NCBI RefSeq assembly: GCF_004331455.1
Contig: NZ_SJJR01000027.1
Span: 1 to 64,000 of the forward strand
From: Micromonospora zingiberis
Lineage (GTDB): Bacteria; Actinomycetota; Actinomycetes; Mycobacteriales; Micromonosporaceae
Length of the DNA: 64,000 nucleotides
Reading direction: 5' to 3'
Position numbers and translations under genes: made by a program. Under the pieces are notes generated by a model that was given only the letters and a program-made list of their open reading frames with translations, was not told where the DNA came from and made no database searches. Every line of letters begins with the position of its first letter. Positions within the stretch are counted from its first letter, which is position 1. Shown in pieces: positions 1-9,145 of the stretch.

Positions 1-32
1 GAGTGGAGTTCGGAGGTGTGCTGTTCCGGTCT

Positions 33-116
33 GGGGCGCGGGGCGCGGGGCGCGGGGCGCGGGGCGCGGGGCGCGGGGCGCGGGGCGCGGGGCGCGGGGC
101 GCGGGGCGCGGGGCGC
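33..116. repeat. (GGGGCGC)x12 tandem repeat
   Basis: Twelve perfect copies of the 7-bp unit GGGGCGC. The array ends 3 bases before the stop codon of the minus-strand lipoprotein gene, so it forms the start of that gene's 3' untranslated region. The length is not a multiple of three codons per unit, and nothing suggests translation. Arrays of this kind change copy number by slippage. Confidence 0.95.
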
Positions 117-119
117 GGG

Positions 120-1319
120 TCAGCGGCGGGCGGGACCGGCGGTGCGGTAGTGGGTCTTGTCGTCGGCGGCGAGGCTGAAGGTCTCGCGGCGCTCGGGCAG
201 CGGGGCCACGACCAGGCCGGGACGGTCGACCAGACGGGTCGTGTCGGGCGGCACCGACAGGGTGGTGTCCTTGGTGGACCGCCAGCTGAGCACCACCAGC
301 GGCCGTCCGGGCACCGGCAGTTCGTAGACCTGCAACGGATTGGTCCGGTCGGCGGGGGAGAGCACCACCGGGCCACCGTCGGCGGGCCGGTAGACCACGG
401 CGGTCATGGTGCCGTCGGCGGTCTCCCAGGTCAGCTGCTCCAACTCGGCCGGCTCGCCGTCGTCGAGGGCGACCTCGCCGAGGGTACGGACGGCCAGCTT
501 CGCCTTGGGCCAGGAGGCCGGTACCGAGGCCGGGGTGTCCCGGTCACCGACCCGTCGGGTGACGCTGGCGAACGGACCGTCCTCATCGGCCAGCTGACAG
601 GTGTCGAGGTCGGTCAGCGCCCGCCGGCCCGATCCGCTCTCGTCGCGGACCAGCGGATACCGGGGGGCTGCGGTGCCGGTGCCGAGATCGAGCAGCCGGT
701 CGGCGGCCCGGCCCCGGGGCAGCGAGGTGGTGGACCGCAGGGTGGCGGTCACCGTCACCGCCCGGCACTCCGGCACGTCGACCGGGCCGGTGAGTCCGTC
801 GGTGACGGACATCGTGCGGCCGTTCGGCCCGACCAGGCGCCGGACCCGCTCGGAGGTGAAGTAACGGCGCCCGTCGGCGGCCTGCACCGGCAGTACGTCG
901 GAGTAGACGAGGTAACCGGGATCGGTGTACTCGGTGGCGTGGCTGACCTGGTAGCCGTCGCCGTCGCCGGTGAGCTGGAGCAACCAGGAGGCGGCCTGCC
1001 CGGGCACCGAGGCGGCGACCAGGGCCAACGGTGCTCCGCCGACCTGACCGGAGTAGAGAATGCCGGACGACGGTACGTGCACCCGGTCGTCGATGGGGGA
1101 GCGCCATTCGCGTACCGCCCGGGTCACCGCGGCCGTCGCCGCCGGGTCCTCCGCCAACGAGCCACGCGGTGGCCAGACGGTCAGCGCACCGTCCATGCTG
1201 TCGTAGCCGACCCGTAGGTCCTGCGGCCGGCGCTCGGCGACGGGCCCGCAGGCGGTGACGGTGACCAACAGGGCCGACAGGCCGGTGGCCGTCAAGCCGC
1301 GCCAGCGGACTGGACCCAC
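120..1319 (-). CDS. putative secreted lipoprotein, unknown function
   Basis: 399 residues. The N-terminus is a lipoprotein signal: basic start, hydrophobic stretch, and a lipobox VTAC with Cys24, so the mature protein should be lipid-anchored on the outer face of the membrane. The remaining roughly 375 residues look globular, with many short beta-type segments and no extra membrane helices. I do not recognise a domain. It starts with GTG at 1319, with a G-rich stretch about 9 bases upstream, and is divergent from the membrane-protein pair at 1489. No operon partner is visible on its strand inside the window. Function unknown. Confidence 0.75.
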   Translation of the reverse strand: MGPVRWRGLTATGLSALLVTVTACGPVAERRPQDLRVGYDSMDGALTVWPPRGSLAEDPAATAAVTRAVREWRSPIDDRVHVPSSGILYSGQVGGAPLALVAASVPGQAASWLLQLTGDGDGYQVSHATEYTDPGYLVYSDVLPVQAADGRRYFTSERVRRLVGPNGRTMSVTDGLTGPVDVPECRAVTVTATLRSTTSLPRGRAADRLLDLGTGTAAPRYPLVRDESGSGRRALTDLDTCQLADEDGPFASVTRRVGDRDTPASVPASWPKAKLAVRTLGEVALDDGEPAELEQLTWETADGTMTAVVYRPADGGPVVLSPADRTNPLQVYELPVPGRPLVVLSWRSTKDTTLSVPPDTTRLVDRPGLVVAPLPERRETFSLAADDKTHYRTAGPARR

Positions 1320-1450
1320 CTGTTACGCCCCCGATCGCATCGGTCGTCGTGTCGGAGGGCAATAGTACGAGATGTCCCGCCGATGCTTTTCTCCGCCTCA
1401 CGCTGCGTCGCACCGGGGGCACACCGACCACAGGGGACGGCCCGTCAACT

Positions 1451-1479
1451 TTGGGGCTATTTCTCCACTCGGGTAGACT
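1451..1479 (+). promoter_or_regulatory. candidate sigma-70 promoter with leaderless start
   Basis: TTGGGG (1451-1456), a 17-base spacer, then TAGACT (1474-1479) gives a reasonable -35/-10 pair. The GTG start codon at 1489 lies only about 10 bases past the -10 box and has no Shine-Dalgarno sequence, which fits a leaderless transcript, common in actinomycetes. Inferred from sequence only. Confidence 0.5.
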
Positions 1480-1488
1480 CCGCCGACT

Positions 1489-3615
1489 GTGACGCCTGCT
1501 GAGACCCGCGCCGCATTCCCGCCGAAATCCGACGTCACCCCAGGTCCGCCGGCTGAACCCGTCACTCTGGGTGAGGGTCTGCGGGGTACCGCCGCGTCCA
1601 CCGGCGTCCCTGCGGACGCCCGTACGACGCCTGCGGCCACACCCCAGCCAACCCCAACGGCCCCGGCCCCGGCGGACGTGGATACGGCGGCCCCGGCTCC
1701 GGCGGACACGTCGCCGGTTACCGAGGCGCCGGGCAGTGGCGCCGCCGCGTCGACGAGCGCCGGGGCGGCTGACCGGGGCACCGGGTCGAGCCCGACCGCC
1801 GCAGCGGAATCGACTGTGGACAGTGGTGCGGCCGGGGACGGGTCGGATCAGACCGGGGCCGCTCCGAAGCGCCGCTTCCGGTGGACGCGCCGTCGGCTGG
1901 ACCTGGCCGTCTTCGGTGGGTTCCTGCTCGTCGCGGTCTGGGTGACCAGCCAGATCTGGGTGGACCCGGCGGGCCGGGTCGCCTCGCTCTACAGCAGCGA
2001 CCCGGCGCAGGTGCAGTTCTTCCTCGCCCACTCGGTACGGATCGTGCTGCACGGTGAGTTTCCGTTCTTCACCGAGCAGTTCAACTATCCCGACGGGGTC
2101 AACCTGATGGCCAACACGGCCATCCTGGCGCTGGGTATCCCGATGGTGCCGGTGACCCTGCTGTTCGGGCCGGCGGTCACGTTCGTGGTGCTGGTCACGA
2201 TGGCCCTCGCCGGCACCGCGTCGGCCTGGTACTACGTGCTGTCCCGGCACGTGGTGAGCAACCGGCTGGCCGCCGTGGTGGGTGGTTGGTTCTGCGGCTT
2301 CTCCCCGGCGATGTTGTCGCACGCCAGTTGGCATCCGAACATCATCAGCCAGTTCCTGCTGCCGTTCATCGTCTGGCGGGTCATGGTGATCACCCGGTCG
2401 ACCCGGCCGTACCGCGACGGGGCGCTGCTGGCCCTGCTGGTCACCGCGCAGGCGTTCATCAACGAGGAGATCCTGCTCTTCACCGCGATGGGCTGCGGGA
2501 TCTTCCTGATCGCGGTGGTCGTCCAGCGTCCCGCGCTCTGGTCGACGGCCTGGCGTCCGCTGGGCAAGGCGGTGGCCACCTGCACCGTCATCGCCGGCTC
2601 GCTGCTGGCGTACCCGCTGTACATCCAGTTCGCCGGGCCGATGGCGTACCACGGGCTGAGTGACGCGGTGCGCGACTACGGCAACGACATCGCCGCGTAC
2701 TTCGCCCCCGGCTCGCCGACCATCGGCGGCAACCAGCGGGCGAACGTCAACCTCGCGCCGAACTACTCGGAGGAGAACGCCTTCTTCGGCTGGAGCCTGG
2801 CGCTGATCGCCGTCGGCATCGTGCTCTGGCTGCGCCGGGAGGTGCTGGTCCGGGCGCTCGCCGCGACCGCCGCCTTCTACACCGTGCTCTCCCTCGGTGA
2901 GCGGATCACCTGGTGGGACCGGGAGTTGATCGTCGGGCCGTGGGAGTGGTTGGTCCGGTTGCCGCTGCTCGACGCGGTGGTGCCGACCCGGTTCGGCATG
3001 ATCACCAGCGTGGTGGTGGCGGTCCTGCTGGCCCTGGCCATCGAACGCAGCCGGGCGTTGCCGTTGGACCGGCGGACCCTGCGTACGCTCACCGCCGGTG
3101 GGCTGGTCCTCGCGCTGCTGCCGATCGCGCCCATGCCGTTGCCGATGACCTCCCGGCCACCGGTGCCGGAGTTCATCACCTCCGACCGTTGGCGTGCCTA
3201 CGTCGGGCCGGACCAGACGCTGGTGCCGATCCCGGTGCCGAGCATGGGCAACACCCACAGCATGCGCTGGGCCGCCGCCACCAACCTCGACTTCAAGATT
3301 CCCGGCGGCTACTTCCTCGCCCCGCGCAACGGCAACACCGGCGACCCGGGCCGCTTCGGTGGCCGGCCGAGCGGCATCGGCCGGCTGCTGGAGGAGGTCG
3401 CCACGACCGGTCGTACGCCCGAGTTGGACGACCGTCAGCGGCGCCGTTCGCTCGACGAGTTGCGCCACTGGCGGGCGGCGGTGCTGGTGCTGCCGGTAAG
3501 CCAGCCGCATTCCGAGCCGCTACGGCAGACCGTCGAGCAACTGGTCGGCCCGGCCCGCCTGGAACTGGATGTCTGGGTGTGGGACGTACGGACGTTGACC
3601 GACCGGACGGCCTGA
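1489..3615 (+). CDS. polytopic membrane protein, GT-C-like glycosyltransferase candidate (paralogue 1)
   Basis: 708 residues. Residues 1-130 are Pro/Ala/Thr-rich and probably disordered in the cytoplasm. From about residue 133 there are some ten hydrophobic segments and a soluble C-terminal region. The loop after the first helix carries an acidic position (YSSDPAQ) that is kept in the two neighbouring paralogues (AGDQ and PTDH); an Asp there is where GT-C lipid-linked sugar transferases keep their catalytic acid. Shared motifs are DGVNLMANT, EEILLF and a C-terminal PGGYF box. The stop overlaps the next start as TGATG, so the two are translationally coupled. The transferase role is inference from topology; donor and acceptor are unknown. 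Confidence 0.65.
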   Translation: MTPAETRAAFPPKSDVTPGPPAEPVTLGEGLRGTAASTGVPADARTTPAATPQPTPTAPAPADVDTAAPAPADTSPVTEAPGSGAAASTSAGAADRGTGSSPTAAAESTVDSGAAGDGSDQTGAAPKRRFRWTRRRLDLAVFGGFLLVAVWVTSQIWVDPAGRVASLYSSDPAQVQFFLAHSVRIVLHGEFPFFTEQFNYPDGVNLMANTAILALGIPMVPVTLLFGPAVTFVVLVTMALAGTASAWYYVLSRHVVSNRLAAVVGGWFCGFSPAMLSHASWHPNIISQFLLPFIVWRVMVITRSTRPYRDGALLALLVTAQAFINEEILLFTAMGCGIFLIAVVVQRPALWSTAWRPLGKAVATCTVIAGSLLAYPLYIQFAGPMAYHGLSDAVRDYGNDIAAYFAPGSPTIGGNQRANVNLAPNYSEENAFFGWSLALIAVGIVLWLRREVLVRALAATAAFYTVLSLGERITWWDRELIVGPWEWLVRLPLLDAVVPTRFGMITSVVVAVLLALAIERSRALPLDRRTLRTLTAGGLVLALLPIAPMPLPMTSRPPVPEFITSDRWRAYVGPDQTLVPIPVPSMGNTHSMRWAAATNLDFKIPGGYFLAPRNGNTGDPGRFGGRPSGIGRLLEEVATTGRTPELDDRQRRRSLDELRHWRAAVLVLPVSQPHSEPLRQTVEQLVGPARLELDVWVWDVRTLTDRTA

Positions 3616-5387
3616 TGCCGTTCGGCACAGCCGAGCTCTCCGTGCAGGTCGCCACCCGCCGTCGGTCGCTGGCCGCCCGTGCCCCCGATGGGGCGGTGGT
3701 GGCCGGATACCTGGCGCTGGCCGCGTGGCTGACCAACCGGCAGTGGGACCGGCCGGACCGGATGTTCCATCAGGCCGGCGACCAGATCCTCTTCGAGTGG
3801 ATGCTGGCCCGGACGGCGCGGGCCGTGGTGGCGGCGGAGAACCCGCTGTGGAGCGGCGCGTTGAACGTCCCCGACGGGGTGAACCTGATGGCCAACACCT
3901 CCGTGCTCGGGCTGGGCGTGCCGCTGACCCCGGTGACCCTGCTGTTCGGCTCGCAGGTGGCCTTCGTGGTGGCGGTGGTGGCGTGCCTTGCCGGCACCGC
4001 CACGGCCTGGTACGTGTTGCTGCGTCGGCGCCTGGTCCAGTCCCGGGTGGCCGCCGCGATCGGTGGACTGATCTGCGGCTTCGCCCCCGGCATGGTCGCC
4101 CAGGCCGGCGCGCACCTGCACATGGCCGCCCAGTTCCTGGTGCCGGTGATCCTGGCGCTGGTGTTCCGCCCCGCACCAGGTGACCGGGAGTGGCGGTACG
4201 GAATCCTGCTCGGGCTGGCCGTCACCTACCAGGCTTTTCTCGGTGAGGAGGTGCTGCTCTTCGTGGCACTGGCCGCCGGTGTGTTCGCCGTCGGATACGC
4301 GTTGGCCGATCGGGTGGCGGCCCGGCGACTCGCCCCGGCCACCGCCGGGCGGATCGTGGTCGGCGCGGTGGTGGCGGCAGTGCTGCTCGCGTACCCGTTG
4401 TGGTTCCAGTTCTTCGGCCCCGGCCACTACCGGGGAATGCCCTTCCACGCGTACGCCTACCAGCTCGACGCGGCGTCCTTCACGGCCATGGCGCGGCAGA
4501 CCGTGCTCGGCGACGGCCGCCCACCGGCCCTGCTGGCGCCGAACCTGACCGAGGAGAACTCGTTCTTCGGGCCGGGGCTGCTGGTGCTGGCCGTGGTCGT
4601 CACGGCCTGGTGGTGGCGGCGACCGTTGGTGCGGGCGCTGGCCGGGTGTGGGGTGCTGTTCGCGCTGCTCTCCCTCGGCGCGCGGATCCGCCTGAACGGA
4701 GAGTCGACCGAACTGGCCGGACCGTACCGGCTGATCTCCGGGCTGCCGCTGCTCGACCACGTGGTGCCGGCCCGGTTCTCGCTGGTCTGCGTACCGGTGC
4801 TGGGCATCCTGGTGGCGCTGGCCGTGGACCGGGTCCGGCAGTCGCCCGCCATCCGTCCGGTGGTGCGGCTGCTCGGGGCTGGTGTGCTGGCCGCCGCGCT
4901 GCTGCCGCTGGCCCCGACCCCGATCCGCACCGTGCCGGTCGGGCCGGTGCCGGCGTTCGTGGCCGACGGGACCTTCCGGGCGTACGTGCCGGCCGGGCGG
5001 ACCCTGGTGGCGGTGCCGCCGGTCACCAACCACGGCCGCAGCCCGGCCATGCTCTGGTCGGCCCGGACCGGGTTGGCCTTCACCGCCCCGGGTGGTTTCT
5101 TCATCGGCCCCCGCGCCGGGGACGACCCGACGGCCCGGTGGGGCGCCCCCGACCGGCCCACCTCGGTGCTGCTGCGCCGGGTGGCCGACACCGGTGAGCT
5201 GCCGTCGATCACCGATGCGGACCGCCGGCAGGCGGTCGCGGATCTGCGGCACTGGCGGGCCGCGGTGGTGGTGCAGGGCGACCTGCACCACGGCGACCCG
5301 GTGCGGCGTACGGTCGAGGCGCTGCTCGGACCCGCCCGGCAGCTCGACGGCGCGCTCGTCTGGGACGTTCGCCCGCTCGTCGGCTGA
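3615..5387 (+). CDS. polytopic membrane protein, GT-C-like glycosyltransferase candidate (paralogue 2)
   Basis: 590 residues from the ATG at 3615, chosen because it overlaps the upstream stop by one base (TGATG). It lacks the long disordered N-terminus of its neighbour but has the same layout: first helix near residue 25, AGDQ loop, DGVNLMANTS, EEVLLF, TEENSFFG, many hydrophobic helices, then a soluble tail with PGGFF and LRHWRAAVVV. It is a diverged paralogue of the genes at 1489 and 5442. Tandem arrangement suggests a duplicated pair working on the same cell-envelope substrate or on two related ones. Function inferred from fold only. Confidence 0.65.
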   Translation: MPFGTAELSVQVATRRRSLAARAPDGAVVAGYLALAAWLTNRQWDRPDRMFHQAGDQILFEWMLARTARAVVAAENPLWSGALNVPDGVNLMANTSVLGLGVPLTPVTLLFGSQVAFVVAVVACLAGTATAWYVLLRRRLVQSRVAAAIGGLICGFAPGMVAQAGAHLHMAAQFLVPVILALVFRPAPGDREWRYGILLGLAVTYQAFLGEEVLLFVALAAGVFAVGYALADRVAARRLAPATAGRIVVGAVVAAVLLAYPLWFQFFGPGHYRGMPFHAYAYQLDAASFTAMARQTVLGDGRPPALLAPNLTEENSFFGPGLLVLAVVVTAWWWRRPLVRALAGCGVLFALLSLGARIRLNGESTELAGPYRLISGLPLLDHVVPARFSLVCVPVLGILVALAVDRVRQSPAIRPVVRLLGAGVLAAALLPLAPTPIRTVPVGPVPAFVADGTFRAYVPAGRTLVAVPPVTNHGRSPAMLWSARTGLAFTAPGGFFIGPRAGDDPTARWGAPDRPTSVLLRRVADTGELPSITDADRRQAVADLRHWRAAVVVQGDLHHGDPVRRTVEALLGPARQLDGALVWDVRPLVG

Positions 5388-5391
5388 GGTC

Positions 5392-5447
5392 GTTAATAAG
5401 GGGCCCTTCCTCTACCGCAGGCGTTAATAAGGTGCCCTTCCTTACAC
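5392..5447 (+). repeat. paired 31-bp-spaced GTTAANAAGG repeat, copy 1
   Basis: Two copies of a unit starting GTTAATAAGG and continuing into GGCCCTTCC or TGCCCTTCC, with starts exactly 31 bases apart (5392 and 5423). Each unit has a short dyad, AAGG-N3-CCTT. The second unit runs into the stop codon of the minus-strand gene at 5442. The same paired unit occurs at 28159 and, inverted, at 31509. It lies between convergent genes and may help end transcription. Confidence 0.85.
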
Positions 5448-7313
5448 CCGGTCGCGGACGTCCCAGAGCCAGACGTCGTCGACCTGCTGCGGCTCGCCGA
5501 GCAGGGCGGTCATCAGGTCACGCAGCACGGCCTCCTTGGGGTGGGCGCCGAGGACCACCACCGATGCCCGCCAGAAGCGCAGGTCCTCGACCGCCTGCCG
5601 GCGGTCCTCGTCGGTCAGCTCGGGCAGTTCACCCGCGTCCATGCTGCGGTAGATCAGCGTGCTGGTGTTCCGGTTCGGGGCGCCGAAGACGCCCTCGCCG
5701 TCGAGGTTGGGGCCGATGAAGTAGCCGGCCGGGATCGGGAACTGGTGCTGGGTCAGCGCGCTCCAGCGCAGCGTGGAGAGCCCGTGCACGTTGCTCGGGA
5801 TGGGCACCGGCACCAGGGTCCGACCGTCCGGCACGTACGACCGCCAGGCGCCGGAGGTGATGAAGGTCGGCGGCGGGTCGACCGGCTCGGCCGGCAACGG
5901 GGTGGGGATCAGCGGCAGCACGGCCAGCGCGATGGCGGCGTACCCGATCGTCCGTTGCCAGCGGGGCCGCAGCGAGCGGGCGACGCCCGCCGAGGCCGGG
6001 GCGGTCGCCGACTCCGGGGCGCGGGGTGCCGGCACCGGCGGGCGACCCCGGCCGGCCACCGCGTCCCAGGCCAGCGCGAGCAGCACGCCGAGCGCCGCGG
6101 TGGTCACCAGCGTCAGCCGGGTCGGCATCATCATCTCGACCAGCGGCAGGTCCTCCGGAATGTACGACCACGGGCCGGGGATGCCGGTCAGCGCGCCGTT
6201 GAACCGGATCTCCGGTCCGAGTGACGCCACGGAGAAGAGCACCGCCAACACCGCGAGGATCCGGGCCACCAGCGACCGACGGACCAGCAGCGCCAGGGCG
6301 ACCACGGACAGCAGCACCAGCGGCCAACCGAACCAGGTGTTCTGCTCGGTCAGCCCGATGGTCGCCTCCACCGCCTCGGTGCCGGCGATGGTGTCGCGGG
6401 GGAAGGTGACGAAGGCGACGACGTCCTCGCCCCAACTGTGGAACACCCCGCCCTGCAACCCCCGGTAGGACTGCGGGCCGTTGAACTGGAACCAGATCGG
6501 GTAGGCGGTGAGCAGCAGAGCCAGCCCACCGCCGACGCCCAGCCCGGCGGCGAACGCGCCGGCCCGCTCCCGGGCGGCGCGCGGCCGCATGATCGCGTAC
6601 GCGATCACGATGACCAGGCAGGCCAGCGCCGTGAGCAGCAGCATCTCCTCGTTGATGAAGATCTGGTACGCCACCAGCAGGCCCAGCACCAGCCCGTTGC
6701 GCCGCCACCGGCCCGGCTCGGACAACCGGAACACCCGCACCACGATCAGCGGGAGCAGGAAGTTGGAGACGAAGTTGGGCTGGCCGTTGGCGTGGTGCAC
6801 GATGCCGGGGGCGAAGCCGAGGAACCCGCCACCGATGAAGGCCGCGGCCCGCGAGCGCACCAGGTGCCGGGACAGCATCCAGTACGCGGTGCCGGCCGTG
6901 GCGGCCAGCGCACCGCCCAGGTAGAGCGCGTACACCACCTGGGGGCCGAGCAGCCAGGTCAGCGGGGCCAACGGCAGGGTCACCCCGAGCAGTGAGGTGT
7001 TGGCCATCATGTTCACCCCGTCCGGGGCGTTCTGCTGCGTACTGAACAGCGGGTTCTCCAGGTTGCGCACCGAGTACGCGCCGTGCGAGAAGAGCCACTC
7101 GAACCAACTGTGGTCGGTGGGCAGATGGGAGGAGACCCGGTTGTTCACGTCCACCCAGTAGTTGAGGCAGACGACGACACCGAGCAGCACGTAGGCTCCG
7201 ATGGCCAGCAGGTCGGCGCGGGCCGGTCGGCGTCGGGGCGCTCGTGTCGTTGATTCCGCCTCGACGGTCGAAGAGACAGGATTCAGCGAGGGATTTACCA
7301 CCGGCACAGCCAC
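5442..7313 (-). CDS. polytopic membrane protein, GT-C-like glycosyltransferase candidate (paralogue 3)
   Basis: 623 residues, GTG start at 7313. About ten hydrophobic segments follow a short cytoplasmic N-terminus. The first extracytoplasmic loop contains LPTDHSW, matching the acidic loop position of paralogues 1 and 2. Other shared blocks are DGVNMMANTS, EEMLLLTA, TEQNTWFGW and PAGYFIGP, and the C-terminal LRFWRASVVV. It converges on paralogue 2, so the three genes are an inverted-plus-tandem family in one locus. Role in exporting or attaching a cell-envelope sugar is plausible but inferred. Confidence 0.65.
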   Translation of the reverse strand: MAVPVVNPSLNPVSSTVEAESTTRAPRRRPARADLLAIGAYVLLGVVVCLNYWVDVNNRVSSHLPTDHSWFEWLFSHGAYSVRNLENPLFSTQQNAPDGVNMMANTSLLGVTLPLAPLTWLLGPQVVYALYLGGALAATAGTAYWMLSRHLVRSRAAAFIGGGFLGFAPGIVHHANGQPNFVSNFLLPLIVVRVFRLSEPGRWRRNGLVLGLLVAYQIFINEEMLLLTALACLVIVIAYAIMRPRAARERAGAFAAGLGVGGGLALLLTAYPIWFQFNGPQSYRGLQGGVFHSWGEDVVAFVTFPRDTIAGTEAVEATIGLTEQNTWFGWPLVLLSVVALALLVRRSLVARILAVLAVLFSVASLGPEIRFNGALTGIPGPWSYIPEDLPLVEMMMPTRLTLVTTAALGVLLALAWDAVAGRGRPPVPAPRAPESATAPASAGVARSLRPRWQRTIGYAAIALAVLPLIPTPLPAEPVDPPPTFITSGAWRSYVPDGRTLVPVPIPSNVHGLSTLRWSALTQHQFPIPAGYFIGPNLDGEGVFGAPNRNTSTLIYRSMDAGELPELTDEDRRQAVEDLRFWRASVVVLGAHPKEAVLRDLMTALLGEPQQVDDVWLWDVRDRV

Positions 7314-7686
7314 GACGGGCCATCGTACAGGCGCGTGTTGGCGGGCCGTGCAAGCGCGTACCTGGGGGAGGGCGAGCGTGGCCGCTCCTGGCGCTGGTGG
7401 GGCTGGTCGCCGCAGCAGCTCACTCCACTGTGCCGGTCGCCCATCAGGTCCGCTCAGCTCATGGCGGCCGGCAGGTGGACGATTCTGAGCTGGTGCTCTC
7501 CCTCTTTCGTCCGAACGGTGCGGTCGGCAACTGCCGGTGTCGGGAGGACCCGATCGTGTGCCGCCGCAAGGACGGCAAATTTCGGGCTGTGGCAGCTACG
7601 CGACTGACCGCAACTCTCCTGGGACGGCCGCTGCCTGCGGCGCTAGGCTCCGGTGACCAGCACGGTGCGTGGCGGAGAGGACGAGC
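7314..7686. other. intergenic region without a supported gene
   Basis: 373 bases between the divergent membrane-protein and beta-propeller genes. Open frames here lack ribosome-binding sites and codon-position GC bias typical of the neighbours. A TAGGCT hexamer at 7644-7649 could be the -10 box for the gene at 7687, but I see no good -35 at the right distance. Confidence 0.5.
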
Positions 7687-8994
7687 GTGACGTTGATCGA
7701 CCTCGGCGAGCTGACCGCGCCGACCGACCCGCAGCCGCCACGCCGGCGGCGTCGCAGCGGCAGCCGGCGCTGGCCGGTCGCGCTGGTGGCGTTGGTCGTG
7801 CTGGTGGCGCTGGCCGGCGCCGCACCCCCGGCCACGCGGGTGCACGCGACGGTGCCGGCCGGCCTGGGGTCCGAGCTGTTTTTCACCGAGGAGCACATCC
7901 TCACCGTCAGCCCGGCACCGGGAGTGACCGACGGCTCGCAGGAACTCACCGCGTACGCCCGGCCGAAGCGGGCCACCGTCGCGCCGCAGCGACTCACCCC
8001 ACTGTGGCGGGTACCGGTGTCGCCGGGTATCCGGTTCTTCCGGGTGGCATCGGTCGCCGGCGGCGGACTGATCGTCGCCATGGTCCCGTCACAGAACATG
8101 GGCCGCGCCACCGAGACCATGCTGCTGGACGCCCGCACCGGTCGACAGCGCTGGCGGGTCGCCGGGTTCGGCATGCCCGACGCGTCGGATCGGGTGTTGC
8201 TCCAGACGTTCGCCCTGGACGAGCCGCACACGCTGCGCTCGGTCGAGTTGGCCACCGGCCGTGAGCTGTGGTCGACGACGGTGCCGCCGTCCTGGGTGGC
8301 GTACCACCAGCGCGGCGGGGTGGTCGAGGCCCTCGTGGTGTCCACGGACGCGGGGGGCGTCGACGTGCTCGACGCCCGAACCGGCAGGCTCCGCGACCGG
8401 CTACCCGCCACCGACGCGACCCCGGCCGGCTACCAGCAGTCCTCGGTGGTCGGCGACCTGCTGCTGGTGGTCCGCAACTCGCGGACCATCACCGCGTACG
8501 ACATGGCCGGGCTGGTGCGTCGCTGGCAGACCACCGTGCCGCTGGCGGACTTCGTGAACCGCTGCGGCGCGCTGCTCTGCGCCAACGCCAACAACGGCGA
8601 CACGTACGTCCTCGAACCGACCAGCGGGCAGGTGCGGTGGAGCACCAGTGAGGACGCCAACCTGTTGCGGGTGACGGAGACGGGGGCCCTGGCAGAGTTG
8701 CGCACCCGGACGGACGGTCCCGGGCTGGTCGCGCTCGACGCGGCAACCGGGCAGGTAGTGACCGAGTACGGCTCCTGGGAGGCGGTCGCCAGGTACGAGG
8801 AGGAGTCGCACTTGCTCGGCATCCACCTGGTGCGCGACGTGGGTGCCGTGCTGGCCCGGCTCGACCCGGCCGAGCCACAGCCCCGGCGCCTCGACCTGCT
8901 GACCGGCGTGATCGGCGGGTGCCAGAGCGGGTACGACCTGATCGCCTGCCTTCAGCAGGGCGACACCTTCGGGGTGTGGCAGCTGCCCGGCTGA
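7687..8994 (+). CDS. membrane-anchored PQQ-like beta-propeller protein
   Basis: 435 residues from the GTG at 7687, preceded by GGAGAGG six bases upstream; an in-frame GTG at 7669 is possible but has no such site. A short cytoplasmic arm rich in Arg is followed by one membrane helix (about residues 27-48) and an extracytoplasmic domain. That domain contains repeated blades of the type LDARTGR, VELATGRELW, LEPTSGQVRW and LDAATGQV, as in PQQ-repeat/BamB-like propellers. Catalysis is unlikely; such proteins usually scaffold or bind. It precedes the two-component pair by 150 bases and could be its sensory partner or target, which is inference. Confidence 0.75.
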   Translation: MTLIDLGELTAPTDPQPPRRRRRSGSRRWPVALVALVVLVALAGAAPPATRVHATVPAGLGSELFFTEEHILTVSPAPGVTDGSQELTAYARPKRATVAPQRLTPLWRVPVSPGIRFFRVASVAGGGLIVAMVPSQNMGRATETMLLDARTGRQRWRVAGFGMPDASDRVLLQTFALDEPHTLRSVELATGRELWSTTVPPSWVAYHQRGGVVEALVVSTDAGGVDVLDARTGRLRDRLPATDATPAGYQQSSVVGDLLLVVRNSRTITAYDMAGLVRRWQTTVPLADFVNRCGALLCANANNGDTYVLEPTSGQVRWSTSEDANLLRVTETGALAELRTRTDGPGLVALDAATGQVVTEYGSWEAVARYEEESHLLGIHLVRDVGAVLARLDPAEPQPRRLDLLTGVIGGCQSGYDLIACLQQGDTFGVWQLPG

Positions 8995-9145
8995 GCAGTC
9001 ACCAGGTGTCGTCCGGGGCCGCCCGTCGACTACTGCCCGGAGCGTGGCCCGCACCGAAGGTTTCCGGCAACACCGACCGGGGCGCTGGGTCGACTTGGCC
9101 GGCGGCGCTAGGTTGTCGAGTTGTCGTCGGCGGAAAGGGCTGGAC

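Noticed and set aside
583-5291. Long open frames on the minus strand across the GT-C genes and similar long antisense frames elsewhere
   Set aside because: They are Arg/Gly/His-rich shadows produced by high third-position GC, without ribosome sites or protein-like composition.
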